Below, in pieces: positions 52,526 through 61,453 of a stretch of 64,000 nt of DNA (the first letter of the stretch is position 1; every line of letters begins with the position of its first letter). The notes beneath the pieces were generated by a model. The model searched no databases and was not told the origin of the DNA. It saw only the letters and a list, made by a program, of their open reading frames with translations. The translations under genes and the position numbers were made by a program. This DNA is from JADJDM01 sp044352985 (GTDB lineage Bacteria; Bacteroidota; Bacteroidia; B-17B0; Aurantibacillaceae): NCBI GenBank assembly GCA_044352985.1, contig JBILCU010000007.1, forward strand, positions 1 to 64,000. Reading direction: 5' to 3'.

Positions 52526-53887
52526 ATGCTAAAAGAAATTAAAAAAAATGACCCTTCTATTATTAAAGCTTGGACTTTTTATGATTGGGCAAATTCTGTT
52601 TTTCCTTTAGTAATTACTTCTGCGATATTTCCTAATTATTATGAATATGTTACGAGTCACGACTCTACTAATAACTTTATAGGGAAATCAATTATGTTTT
52701 TTGGATTAGAATTTCAAAATCATGATATCTATGCTTACGTATATGCTTTTGCATTAAGCATAGTAGTGCTTATTGTACCTGCGCTTTCAGGTATTGCTGA
52801 TTATTTAGGCAATAAAAAACGTTTCTTACAGTTCTTTTGTTATTTAGGTTCTATTTCTTGTATGGGCTTGTTCTTTTTTAATCGTGAAAATCTTGGATTG
52901 AGTTTTATTCCTTTCATAACTGCAACCATTGGGTTTTGGGGAAGTTTGGTTTATTATAATTCCTATTTACCCGAAATTGCTTCAGTTGATCAGCAAGATA
53001 AAATAAGTGCAAAAGGTTTTGCGATGGGCTATCTTGGTAGCTCAATACTTCTTATCGTTTGCTTAATTGGTATTATCGTATTTAAATACGAAGAAAAAGT
53101 AGTTGATGGTAAGTTAATTACTAGTGGTTTTTTCAAAGTGAAATATTCATTTATTTTAACCGGATTATGGTGGTTCACTTTTGCTCAATACACATTTAAA
53201 AAATTACCTAATACTTCAACTAAAAATGATAAAACAAGTTTAAATAAAATTATCTCAAAAGGATTTCAAGAATTAAAAATTGTATTTAAAGATGTTTTAA
53301 AAAGAAAATCACTTAAGCAGTTTTTAAGTTCTTATTTCTTTTACAATATGGGTGTTCAAACCGTTATGGTAATGGCTGTTTTATTTGCTCGTCAGGAAAT
53401 AGATTGGGGCATAGGAGAGGCAGCCGAAAAAAGTAAAACAAATTCTTTAATTATTAGTATTTTACTTATTCAGTTTTTAGGAATTGCAGGGTCCTTTTTG
53501 TTTTCTTTTATTTCTAAAAAAACGGGGAGTATTAGAGGATTATTAATTGCTATTTTAATTTGGATTGCTATTTGTTTGTTTACCTTTTTTGTGGTTAGGA
53601 AACCTATACATTTTTATATTGTTGCGGCAAGTGTTGGATTGGTTATGGGTGGCATACAGTCTTTATCAAGATCTACTTACAGTAAATTACTTCCCGATAC
53701 TGATGATAATGCAAGTTATTTTAGTTTTTATGATGTAATGGAGAAATTAGGGATGATTATAGGAACCATTACATTTGGGGTTATAAGTCAATTGACAGGA
53801 ATGAGGAACTCTGTTCTTGCGTTAATCGCTTTTTTTGTAATTGGCTTTATTTTGTTGCTTTTTGTTCCTAAAAAACAAAATTCTTGA
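52526..53887 (+). CDS. UMF1-family MFS transporter
   Basis: A 453-residue polytopic protein with about 12 transmembrane helices. The N-terminus KAWTFYDWANSVFPLVITSAIFP is the hallmark of the UMF1/Atg22-like branch of the major facilitator superfamily (marks FYDWANSVF and ITSAIFPNYY). A LVMGGIQSLSRSTYSKLLP motif in the second half is also typical. These proteins are related to vacuolar amino-acid effluxers; the bacterial substrate is unknown. It probably shares a transcript with the OmpA-like gene 5 bp upstream. ATG start. Confidence 0.87.
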   Translation: MLKEIKKNDPSIIKAWTFYDWANSVFPLVITSAIFPNYYEYVTSHDSTNNFIGKSIMFFGLEFQNHDIYAYVYAFALSIVVLIVPALSGIADYLGNKKRFLQFFCYLGSISCMGLFFFNRENLGLSFIPFITATIGFWGSLVYYNSYLPEIASVDQQDKISAKGFAMGYLGSSILLIVCLIGIIVFKYEEKVVDGKLITSGFFKVKYSFILTGLWWFTFAQYTFKKLPNTSTKNDKTSLNKIISKGFQELKIVFKDVLKRKSLKQFLSSYFFYNMGVQTVMVMAVLFARQEIDWGIGEAAEKSKTNSLIISILLIQFLGIAGSFLFSFISKKTGSIRGLLIAILIWIAICLFTFFVVRKPIHFYIVAASVGLVMGGIQSLSRSTYSKLLPDTDDNASYFSFYDVMEKLGMIIGTITFGVISQLTGMRNSVLALIAFFVIGFILLLFVPKKQNS

Positions 53888-53892
53888 TTTTA

Positions 53893-54561
53893 TTATTTTA
53901 TTGAAGAAAAAAGAATGTGGTTTAAATAATCAATCAATTTTTTTTCGTCTCCGTATTTTATATCTGTAAGAGAGGGTAAGTAATGCGCGTGAAATTGATG
54001 AGAATGAGCTACCTCTAAAATGGTAGTAGCTAATGAATGTGAGTATTTATATTTAGGATTAAATGCTTTAATTAATCCTGAAAAAAGTGCACAAATATCT
54101 TTATATGGTTTAAATAATTTGTCTTTGTTTTCAAGTTCCACATTTTTAGTTAAAAAAGATTTAGAGCCTTCTTCTATAATTAATTTACTTAAAAGATATA
54201 AATCCAACAGTTGTACATTATTTTGTGCATGAGCAGGATTTACAAGTAATTTAATAATTCGTTTTAGTTTTAATTCTGTACTTGTAATATTTTGTAACGA
54301 AAAATTAATTCGATACAACATGAGGCTCCAATACCATGCATGGTAGTAAACTAATAGCTTATGTTTGTTCTCGAAATATCTGTAAACACTAGCTTCTGTG
54401 GTATTAATAGCAAAAGCTAGTTTTTTAAATGTAAAGTCTTCAAATCCTAATTCATTCAATAGTGGTAATGCCTCTTTTATAATCAATCTGCCAAGCTCCG
54501 ATTCCATCGGATCTTTTAAATAGAGTTTGTCATTTAGTTTTATTTTTAACTCAAATTCCAC
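53893..54561 (-). CDS. TetR/AcrR-family transcriptional regulator
   Basis: A ~222-residue regulator. An N-terminal helix-turn-helix lies at about 20-62: GRLIIKEALPLLNELGFEDF, then FKKLAFAINTTEASVYRYFENKHKLL, with the VYRYFENK recognition-helix signature. The rest is a ligand-binding helical domain. I chose GTG at 54561, which fits the usual N-terminus (VEFELKIKLNDK); a TTG at 54576 would add five residues. It is divergent from the ABC-HlyD fusion gene, with a perfect 7-bp-arm palindrome between them, so it most likely represses that efflux operon. Confidence 0.85.
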   Translation of the reverse strand: MEFELKIKLNDKLYLKDPMESELGRLIIKEALPLLNELGFEDFTFKKLAFAINTTEASVYRYFENKHKLLVYYHAWYWSLMLYRINFSLQNITSTELKLKRIIKLLVNPAHAQNNVQLLDLYLLSKLIIEEGSKSFLTKNVELENKDKLFKPYKDICALFSGLIKAFNPKYKYSHSLATTILEVAHSHQFHAHYLPSLTDIKYGDEKKLIDYLNHILFSSIK

Positions 54562-54614
54562 GTTGCTAAGTAACAAATTAAAAAAACAACTTTTGTCAAA
54601 TTAACAATTATTAA

Positions 54615-54631
54615 TAATAGTAATACTATTA
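54615..54631. promoter_or_regulatory. Palindromic operator candidate for the TetR regulator
   Basis: TAATAGT-AAT-ACTATTA is a perfect inverted repeat with 7-bp arms and a 3-bp centre. It lies between the divergent tetR and efflux genes, and it covers the position where the -33 element of the efflux promoter would be. Confidence 0.6.
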
Positions 54632-54648
54632 AAAAAAAATGTTTTACT

Positions 54649-54656
54649 TAGATTTG
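54649..54656 (+). promoter_or_regulatory. -7 promoter box of the efflux operon
   Basis: TAGATTTG is an exact TAnnTTTG ending 10 nt before the ATG at 54667. Its -33 region falls on the palindrome at 54615-54631. Confidence 0.5.
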
Positions 54657-54666
54657 AAAAAAAAAC

Positions 54667-56973
54667 ATGACTAGTTTTAAAAAGTTAATTGAATTACTAA
54701 AACCGATAAATAAACATATTAATCAGATATATGTTTTGGCAATTCTTCAAGGTGTTTTTTATTTAATGGTTCCTTTAGGAATACAGGCTATTGTAACTTA
54801 TACAATGGCCGGTGAAATGTCTTCATCTTTAATTTTATTGAGTTTACTTACCATTTTATGTGTTGCATTTATTGGCATATTTCAATTGTGGCAAATACGT
54901 ATTTCTGAAACCATTCAGCAAAGTCTTTTGGTATATGTAGGGGTTAAGTTTTCAGAAAAAATTCAGAAAATGAGTTTAAATATGTTTAAAACAGAAAACA
55001 TACCTAGTAAAGTAAATTATTTTTTCGATATTCTTTCTCTTCAAAAAGGGTTATCTAAAATATTATTAGATGTAACCTTTGCATTAATAAGTATCATCTT
55101 TGGTTTACTCATTTTATCTGCATATAGCGCTGCTTTTTTAATCTTTACATTTACTACAATTGTTGTGTTTTATTTTCTTGTTAAAATATTTGGTAATAGA
55201 GCCATGGAAACAAGTTTAAACGAATCAAGGGCTAAATATCAATTTGTAGATTGGCTTCAAAAAGTGAGTTACGAAATTAAGCACGATAATCAACAATATG
55301 GGAATGAATTTATTGTGAACGGAACTGAAAATAATTTGCAGCGTTATGTAAATAATAAAACTTCTCATTTTAAAGTAATGGATGTTCAGTACCGTAGTAT
55401 TTTAGTGTTTAAGGTGCTTTTTACCGGTTTACTATTAATTATCGGAGTTATTTTTGTTCAAACTGGCCTTTTAAATATTGGTCAATTTGTAGCGTCCGAA
55501 ATCATTGTTATTTTAATTATAAACTCAGTTGAAAAGCTAGTTTTGAGTTTACGAACAGTATATGATGTGTTAACTGCTGCAGAAAAATTAACCCAGTTTT
55601 TTGAATTACCGGAAGAGAATAAGTCAGATGTTTCAAAAGATAATAGGACCCTTTATAAATTCTTAATGGATAAGATTTATAATCATCAATACAAAACAAA
55701 AACAAAACGTTTGGTATATGGTATTTTAATTATTGCTTTAATAGCTTTGTTCATGCCTTGGACTCAAACTATAAGTTCTTATGGTAAAGTAAGTACTTTA
55801 AATCCTGCACAGCGTCCGCAAACTATTCAATCACGTATTTCAGGTAGAATTGAGAAATGGTTTGTAAATGAAGGTGATCATCTTAAAAAAGGCGATACCA
55901 TTGCTTATATTTCTGAAATAAAAGAAGATTATTTTGATCCTAATCTTATTAACCGAACAGAAGATCAGGTTAAATCAAAACAATCATCAATTCAATCTTA
56001 TGAAGAAAAAGTTAACTCAATTGATAATCAAATCAACGCTATAAATTCTACACTTACTTTAAAGATCGAACAACTCTTAAATAAAATTAAACAAGGTTCA
56101 TTAAAAGTAGAAAGTGATAGTATAGATTTTGTAACCTCAACGAATAATTATAAAATTTCTGAAGATCAATTTAAACGATTTGAAGAATTACTTCAAAAAG
56201 GTGTTATTTCAAAAACTGATTTTGAAAATAGAAAAGCCAAACAACAAGAAGCTTTAGCAAAAAAAATAAGTTCAGAGAATAAATGGCGTAATTCAAAAAA
56301 TGAATTGATTAATAATTACATAGAGTTAAATACAGCTAAACAAGAATATAATGAAAAGTTAATGAAAGCAGAGTCTGATAAGTTTTCAACACTATCTTCT
56401 TTATATGATGCGGAAATTGGGCTAACCAAAATGCAAAATCAACTTACTAATTATACAATTCGAAATACCTATTATTATGTTACGGCACCTCAGGATGGTT
56501 ACGTAACTAAAACATTTGTATTAGGTGTAGGTGAAATTGTAAAAGACTCTGAAACGCTTATTAGTTTTGTTCCTGAACAAAAAGAATTTTCAGTAGAATT
56601 ATATGTTGAACCGATGGATTTGCCATTGGTACATAAAGGAATGGATGTTCAACTTACTTTTGACGGTTGGCCGGCATTTGTGTTTTCAGGTTGGCCGGGT
56701 GTAAGCTTTGGTACTTATCATGCTAGAGTTGTTTCTGTTGATAAAGTAATTTCTGAGAACGGAAAGTTTAGGGTGTTAGCAATAGAGGAAAAACACGATT
56801 GGCCAATTTCTACTCAGGTTGGTGGAGGAGTACAAGGATTGGTATTGTTAAAGTCGGTTCCTGTTTTTTATGAAATGTGGCGAAAACTAAACGGATTCCC
56901 TCCTGAGTTTTATGAACAATATTCTGCAACTAAAACCGATAAAAAACAAAAAGATGACAAAAAAAACAAATAA
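54667..56973 (+). CDS. ABC-exporter membrane domain fused to HlyD-type adaptor, no ATPase domain
   Basis: A 768-residue protein with two parts. Residues 1 to ~318 are an exporter-type ABC transmembrane domain with about six helices, ending in the segment (VYDVLTAAEKLTQFFELPEE) that in ABC exporters leads into the ATPase domain. No ATPase follows: there is no Walker A, LSGGQ or Walker B anywhere. Instead, from ~327, a HlyD/AcrA adaptor begins, with its own helix (about 349-364), lipoyl half-motif ISGRIEKWFVNEGDHLKKGD, a coiled-coil hairpin (about 430-610), the second lipoyl half (TAPQDGYVTK) and a beta-barrel part. It resembles a neighbouring exporter and adaptor gene pair fused with loss of the ATPase. 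The TolC-family gene overlaps its end by 20 bp. Confidence 0.85.
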   Translation: MTSFKKLIELLKPINKHINQIYVLAILQGVFYLMVPLGIQAIVTYTMAGEMSSSLILLSLLTILCVAFIGIFQLWQIRISETIQQSLLVYVGVKFSEKIQKMSLNMFKTENIPSKVNYFFDILSLQKGLSKILLDVTFALISIIFGLLILSAYSAAFLIFTFTTIVVFYFLVKIFGNRAMETSLNESRAKYQFVDWLQKVSYEIKHDNQQYGNEFIVNGTENNLQRYVNNKTSHFKVMDVQYRSILVFKVLFTGLLLIIGVIFVQTGLLNIGQFVASEIIVILIINSVEKLVLSLRTVYDVLTAAEKLTQFFELPEENKSDVSKDNRTLYKFLMDKIYNHQYKTKTKRLVYGILIIALIALFMPWTQTISSYGKVSTLNPAQRPQTIQSRISGRIEKWFVNEGDHLKKGDTIAYISEIKEDYFDPNLINRTEDQVKSKQSSIQSYEEKVNSIDNQINAINSTLTLKIEQLLNKIKQGSLKVESDSIDFVTSTNNYKISEDQFKRFEELLQKGVISKTDFENRKAKQQEALAKKISSENKWRNSKNELINNYIELNTAKQEYNEKLMKAESDKFSTLSSLYDAEIGLTKMQNQLTNYTIRNTYYYVTAPQDGYVTKTFVLGVGEIVKDSETLISFVPEQKEFSVELYVEPMDLPLVHKGMDVQLTFDGWPAFVFSGWPGVSFGTYHARVVSVDKVISENGKFRVLAIEEKHDWPISTQVGGGVQGLVLLKSVPVFYEMWRKLNGFPPEFYEQYSATKTDKKQKDDKKNK

Positions 56974-58363
56974 GTTATTTTATCTTTTTATTTTTTTTCA
57001 ATTATGTGTTTTTACAATACATGCCCAGTCTTATATTTCATATAACGAATACATATCTTCATTAAAAACTAATTTTCCACTAACTAAAGTAGCAGAAAAT
57101 TTATCACTACAGGGTAATTATCAACTTAATGCAGCAAGAGGAAATTACGATCCAACAATTAATGCTTATCATGAAAATAAATTTTATACCGGGAAAAATT
57201 ATTTTTCTGTTGCACATGCTGAGTTTAAACAACCCATTTTCACTAATCAATATTTAGTAGCAGGCTGGGATTATGGTCAGGGTAACTTCGTGGATCAATC
57301 CTCTACTACACCTAATTCAGGTACCCCTTTTGTTGGAGTAGAAGCGTCAATTTTACAAGGATTATTATTTGATAAAAGAAGAGCTGAAGTATTAAAGGCA
57401 AGAGGCTACAAGGATTATTTGGATGCAGAAAAAAAACAAATCATCAATCAGATTTTATTTGATGCTTCTATACATTTTACAGATTTTGCGTATGCTGAAA
57501 AAAAATTATTATTATATCAGTTCTTTATTAAATTGGCAATTGATAGGTATAAAGGATTGATAGATTTAAGTAGTGTTGGTGAAAGACCTGCTATTGATAC
57601 TGTAGAAGCCGCTTTACTTTTTCAGGGAAGATTATTAGAGTTTCAATCGGCAAGTATCGAAAATCAAAAAGCATTAAATAAGTTAATGAATTTTTATTGG
57701 AATGATAACAATTTACCTATGCCTTTAGATACTGCAATGATCATTAAAGATAGTATTGAGGTATATTTTGAAAAAGCAAGACAATTGGTTGTTTTAGAGT
57801 TGCAGTCTGATTCATTTGCAAATCCAATGATTGAGAAGTACCTCGCTAATCAAAAAATTTTAAAAGTGGATAAACGATTAAAAGCAGAATTAATAAAGCC
57901 AAAATTAGATGTTAAGTATAATTTCTTATCTACTTCATCAAATCCTTATTCTACAGATTACACAATAAACAATTACAAGTGGGGAGCAAAATTTTCTATG
58001 CCTTTATTTTTTAGGACCTCTGTAAATGATTTTAAAATTTCTAAAATCAGATTGAAGAATAACGAATATGAACTTTTAAATAAAGGCAATGAAATTTCAT
58101 TAAAATTAAAAACACTCAAACAGGTAATTTCTATGACTGCAAGACAGGTTATGGCTGCACAAAAAAATGTTGCTTTTAGTAAGCAATTGTTACAGGCTGA
58201 AAAATTAAAATTTGAAAACGGAGAGAGTTCTTTATTTTTATTAAATACGAGAGAAACGAAATGGTTGGAGTCGGAATTAAAACTGGCTGAATACAGAGCA
58301 AAATTTATTAAACTTTATTTCGAGTTGATATTCACAAAAGGAGATGTAAATTATAAGTTATAA
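56954..58363 (+). CDS. TolC-family outer-membrane efflux protein
   Basis: A 469-residue exported protein. A signal peptide ends near TIHAQ, followed by long alternating helices and strands in two similar halves, as in TolC outer-membrane channels (NAARGNYDPTINAYHENKF; later KLKFENGESSLFLLNTRE, with the ENGESSLFLLN mark). It would form the outer-membrane exit duct for the fused membrane/adaptor protein. I chose the ATG at 56954, which starts a good signal peptide; an ATG at 56912 lies deeper in the upstream gene and adds 14 unlikely residues. A terminator follows 20 bp after the stop. Confidence 0.88.
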   Translation: MTKKTNKLFYLFIFFQLCVFTIHAQSYISYNEYISSLKTNFPLTKVAENLSLQGNYQLNAARGNYDPTINAYHENKFYTGKNYFSVAHAEFKQPIFTNQYLVAGWDYGQGNFVDQSSTTPNSGTPFVGVEASILQGLLFDKRRAEVLKARGYKDYLDAEKKQIINQILFDASIHFTDFAYAEKKLLLYQFFIKLAIDRYKGLIDLSSVGERPAIDTVEAALLFQGRLLEFQSASIENQKALNKLMNFYWNDNNLPMPLDTAMIIKDSIEVYFEKARQLVVLELQSDSFANPMIEKYLANQKILKVDKRLKAELIKPKLDVKYNFLSTSSNPYSTDYTINNYKWGAKFSMPLFFRTSVNDFKISKIRLKNNEYELLNKGNEISLKLKTLKQVISMTARQVMAAQKNVAFSKQLLQAEKLKFENGESSLFLLNTRETKWLESELKLAEYRAKFIKLYFELIFTKGDVNYKL

Positions 58364-58384
58364 TTTTTTCGATTTTATGAAAAC

Positions 58385-58417
58385 AAAAAACCCCTTGATT
58401 TATCAAGGGGTTTTTTG
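58385..58417 (+). terminator. Bidirectional terminator between tolC-like gene and tRNA
   Basis: CCCCTTGA (58391-58398) pairs with TCAAGGGG (58403-58410), flanked by an A run and a T run. It serves the efflux operon (+) and the tRNA gene (-), whose 3' end is 5 bp away. Confidence 0.88.
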
Positions 58418-58421
58418 TTTG

Positions 58422-58495
<74 letters not shown>

Positions 58496-58620
58496 AAACG
58501 AGGGCGCAAATATAGATATTTTGATAAAATGCACAATACACAAATTGAAAATTATTTTTAAATTTTGATTTAAGTATTGGTGTTTATAAAATCTATTGTC
58601 TTTCGTTCAATTTTCCAGGT

Positions 58621-60411
58621 TTAATAACCGAATTTTTCTTTTCTTTTACGGCTATCAGAGCTGAAATTACCACCTTCTCTCTTGCTTTTATCAGAAAAAC
58701 GAGTTGAGGATTTATCTTTTCCAAATTTCCCTCTTCCTCTATCTCCGCCATTGTTTTTAAAATCAAAATTTGATTTTCCATTTGAATATCTTTCTGAACG
58801 TTTTCCATCGCTTCTTCCAGAATCATTTTTACGTTGAGAAAGTTCCAAACTAATTTTTCTATCATTAAAGAAAAGCTGATCTTCATTTAAAGCAAGAAAT
58901 TTCTCTTTAAATTGTGTTTCAGTTTCGAAGAATGAGAAACTATTTTTTACATCAATATTGAAAAGCATACGAGCTTGTACACCGCTAAAATCGATTAATA
59001 AATCTTTTAAGCTTTGACGATTTAATCCATCCATTTCACCCAAATTAATAAAGAAACGAGAAGTGCGATTATTTTCGCCACGACTTGCACCTTCTTCTAA
59101 ATCTGGTTGGTTTTGGTAGTATGCTAAGAAACGGTTAAACTCTTCTGAAACAAATCGTTTAATGATTTCTTCTTTGCTTAAATCGGCTAATTCGTCATAA
59201 ATCTTTGGCAAGAAAGATTCAATTTCTTTTTCGTTAACTGTAACATTATGCAATTTATTTACTAGATGAAATAACTGACGCTCGCAAACTTCAACACCAG
59301 TAGGAATACTTCCTTTAATAAATGTTTTTTTAATGATACGTTCAATATCTTTTATTCTATAAATATCTTTTGAAGTTACAATTGCAATTGATTTACCTTT
59401 TTTACCTGCACGCGCAGTTCTTCCACTTCTATGTGTGTAGTTTTCTGTTTCTTCAGGTAAATTATAATTAATTACATGAGTAATATCATTTACATCAATA
59501 CCACGTGCTGCAACATCTGTTGCTACAAGCATTTGCAAGGTTCTTGCACGAAAACGTTTCATTACAAAATCACGTTGTGATTGAGACAAATCCCCGTGTA
59601 ATGAATCGGCACTGTAACCATCTTTAATTAAGCCATCTGCAACTTCTTGCGTTTCAGCTCTTGTTCTACAAAATATAATTCCGAAAATATCCGGATTTGA
59701 ATCCACAACGCGTTTTAATGCAGCATATCGGTTTCTTCCTTGAACTACATAATAAATGTGTTCAATGTTTTCTGCCCCTTCGTTTTTGTTACCTGCGCTT
59801 AATTCCATTGGGTTTTCCATATAGCGTTTTGCTATTTGTGCAACCTCACGAGGCATTGTTGCAGAAAACAACCAAGTGTTTTTTGTTTTAGGAGTTTTAT
59901 CTAAAATAAAATCTAAATCATCTTTAAAGCCCATGTTTAGCATTTCATCTGCTTCGTCTAAAACAGTAATTGTAACATTACTTAAATCAACAGCTCTTCG
60001 CTCGATTAAATCTACTAAACGACCTGGAGTTGCAACAACTACCTGGCAACCATTACGAATATCTTTAATCTGTTGATCAATTCTTGCCCCGCCATACACA
60101 GCAACTACTTTTAAGCCTTTCATGTGTTTGCCGTAGTTTACAATGTCTTTAGAAATTTGCATTCCTAATTCGCGGGTTGGACTTAAAATTAAGCCTTGAA
60201 TATTTTTACTTTCAACGTCGATGTTGTGTAGCATTGGTAAACCAAATGCTGCTGTTTTTCCTGTTCCTGTTTGTGCCAAACCCACTACGTCTGTTTTGTT
60301 TCCAATTAAATTGGAAAGTGTTTGCTGTTGAATAGGAGTTGGGCTTTGAAATCCCAAATCGGCAATAGCTTGTTGCAGCCTGCTGTCCAGGCCAAATTGT
60401 TCAAAGGTCAT
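58621..60411 (-). CDS. DEAD-box ATP-dependent RNA helicase
   Basis: A 596-residue RNA helicase of the DeaD/CsdA type. Q motif (FGLDSRLQQAIADLGFQSPTPIQ region), motif I AQTGTGKT (about 43-50), PTRELG, TPGRL, II DEAD (in VLDEADEML), III SAT, IV-VI including ARGIDV and HRSGRTARAG are in order. A C-terminal region (about 360-540) holds a DbpA-like RNA-binding fold, and the tail is Arg/Gly/Ser/Lys-rich (RSDGKRSERYS). It should remodel rRNA or mRNA structure, especially in the cold. ATG start, with a ~134-nt leader upstream. An overlapping frame at 58593-58886 is not a gene. Confidence 0.93.
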   Translation of the reverse strand: MTFEQFGLDSRLQQAIADLGFQSPTPIQQQTLSNLIGNKTDVVGLAQTGTGKTAAFGLPMLHNIDVESKNIQGLILSPTRELGMQISKDIVNYGKHMKGLKVVAVYGGARIDQQIKDIRNGCQVVVATPGRLVDLIERRAVDLSNVTITVLDEADEMLNMGFKDDLDFILDKTPKTKNTWLFSATMPREVAQIAKRYMENPMELSAGNKNEGAENIEHIYYVVQGRNRYAALKRVVDSNPDIFGIIFCRTRAETQEVADGLIKDGYSADSLHGDLSQSQRDFVMKRFRARTLQMLVATDVAARGIDVNDITHVINYNLPEETENYTHRSGRTARAGKKGKSIAIVTSKDIYRIKDIERIIKKTFIKGSIPTGVEVCERQLFHLVNKLHNVTVNEKEIESFLPKIYDELADLSKEEIIKRFVSEEFNRFLAYYQNQPDLEEGASRGENNRTSRFFINLGEMDGLNRQSLKDLLIDFSGVQARMLFNIDVKNSFSFFETETQFKEKFLALNEDQLFFNDRKISLELSQRKNDSGRSDGKRSERYSNGKSNFDFKNNGGDRGRGKFGKDKSSTRFSDKSKREGGNFSSDSRKRKEKFGY

Positions 60412-60558
60412 TTTTTATTTTTTTAATGTTTAAAACTGTTTAAGAGATCAAACAGTCACGCGGAAAATCAAGCAGTCAAATGTGCCAAAACGGGCCGTCG
60501 AGTACTTTTTTTAAATAGGCGTTGACTAAGTTTAGCCTCTAATTCTTTTGCAAATGTA
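60412..60558 (-). promoter_or_regulatory. Promoter box and structured 5' leader of the RNA-helicase gene
   Basis: The minus strand reads TACATTTG at 60558-60551 (exact -7 box), implying a leader of about 134 nt. Within it lie a 12-nt direct repeat with one mismatch (ATCAAACAGTCA 60447-60458 and ATCAAGCAGTCA 60467-60478 on the plus strand), a 7-bp hairpin ACTGTTT/AAACAGT (60435-60456) near the start codon, and a GC-rich block (60490-60506) unlike its surroundings. Long leaders of cold-shock helicase mRNAs are known; a similar role here is inference. Confidence 0.4.
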
Positions 60559-60625
60559 AACTAAATATTCGAATAAATTTATTTTTTATTCATAATCAAT
60601 GATTTAAATCTCAAATGAAGATAAT

Positions 60626-61078
60626 TTACTTTTTGATTTTGATCACAAAATCAATGGTTTTAGGAGGTAAGCAAGAGAATTCAGTGCATGCTATAAACTC
60701 CAGTTTGCCGGTAATTTGTTGTATCTGTAATGAATTGAGTTGAATTTGTTGTTTAAAATCAGCAGAGTCTGAAAACGATTTAACTTCCATTGCAAATACT
60801 TCTGAAAATAATGTTATTGGTTCAGGTTCTTCTGTATTTCCAATTAATTTAAAATTGGCTTCTTCATTAAATGAAATACTTGTTGCAATTGGTCCATCGC
60901 CATTTTGATGTATTGAATAAATGTGCCAATCTTTATCTATATGCGCAGAAATAACTACTGTTCCGATGGAGTCGTTTATTTTTTGATAATTAAAAAACCA
61001 CTTCACTGGTTGTAAAACAACTTGTGAAGTGGCACCAAAAACAAACAAAAATGAAAAAACAATAAATAAAGGCTTCAA
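60626..61078 (-). CDS. Exported DsbD N-terminal-domain-like protein
   Basis: A 150-residue protein with a signal peptide (ending near FGATSQ) and one immunoglobulin-like domain. It matches the N-terminal domain of the disulfide reductase DsbD: DKDWHIYSIHQNGDGPIATSI and a cysteine pair in FIACTEFSCLPPKT. In DsbD this domain passes electrons to periplasmic partners. Here it stands alone, without the membrane and thioredoxin domains. A periplasmic thiol role is plausible but the partner is unknown. ATG start, 16 bp after the 95-residue unknown gene. Confidence 0.8.
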   Translation of the reverse strand: MKPLFIVFSFLFVFGATSQVVLQPVKWFFNYQKINDSIGTVVISAHIDKDWHIYSIHQNGDGPIATSISFNEEANFKLIGNTEEPEPITLFSEVFAMEVKSFSDSADFKQQIQLNSLQIQQITGKLEFIACTEFSCLPPKTIDFVIKIKK

Positions 61079-61094
61079 AATAAAGTCTTTAAGT

Positions 61095-61382
61095 TTAAAA
61101 CTTTACTTTGTGTACACGATGAATAGGAATAACAATGCCTTTTTTCAGAATAACTCTCTTATCCGTAATGCCCCAAATTGTAGTATTAACTACTTTATGT
61201 GATAAACTATCCTGAAAATATATTTTAATTTTAGATTGTTCTAAATTCCCTAAAGATAAAGCCCTATTTAAATCAGTTAAACGTTCATTTTTTGCATCAC
61301 TTGTTGATAAAACGTCTGATTCAGGAAATTTCAATTCTGAGATGGCTTCTTTATCAATTAATTGGTAGTTTGATGTTTCCAT
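61095..61382 (-). CDS. Conserved-looking small protein, unknown function
   Basis: A 95-residue soluble protein with no signal peptide or membrane segment. The first half is acidic and helical (ISELKFPESDVLSTSDAKNER); the second half has strands ending in TTIWGITDKRVILKKGIVIPIHRVHKV (marks WGITDKRVILKKG and IPIHRVHKV). I recognise no named family. It lies between tilS-side genes and the DsbD-like gene on the same strand, 16 bp from the latter. The ATG start and stop-free frame support a real gene. Confidence 0.65.
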   Translation of the reverse strand: METSNYQLIDKEAISELKFPESDVLSTSDAKNERLTDLNRALSLGNLEQSKIKIYFQDSLSHKVVNTTIWGITDKRVILKKGIVIPIHRVHKVKF

Positions 61383-61453
61383 ATAATAACGTTTAAAAAT
61401 GTGTAAATAATTATACTTTAAAAGTAATATTAATGTTTCAAAAAAAACAAAAA

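Noticed and set aside
56912..56953. Upstream ATG for the TolC-like gene
   Set aside because: It would put 14 polar residues before a clean signal peptide and lengthen the overlap with the fused exporter gene. The ATG at 56954 is better.
58593..58886. 97-codon minus-strand frame at the end of the RNA-helicase gene
   Set aside because: It overlaps the helicase C-terminal tail in another frame. Its composition mirrors the Arg/Ser-rich codons, and it has no signal or motif of its own.
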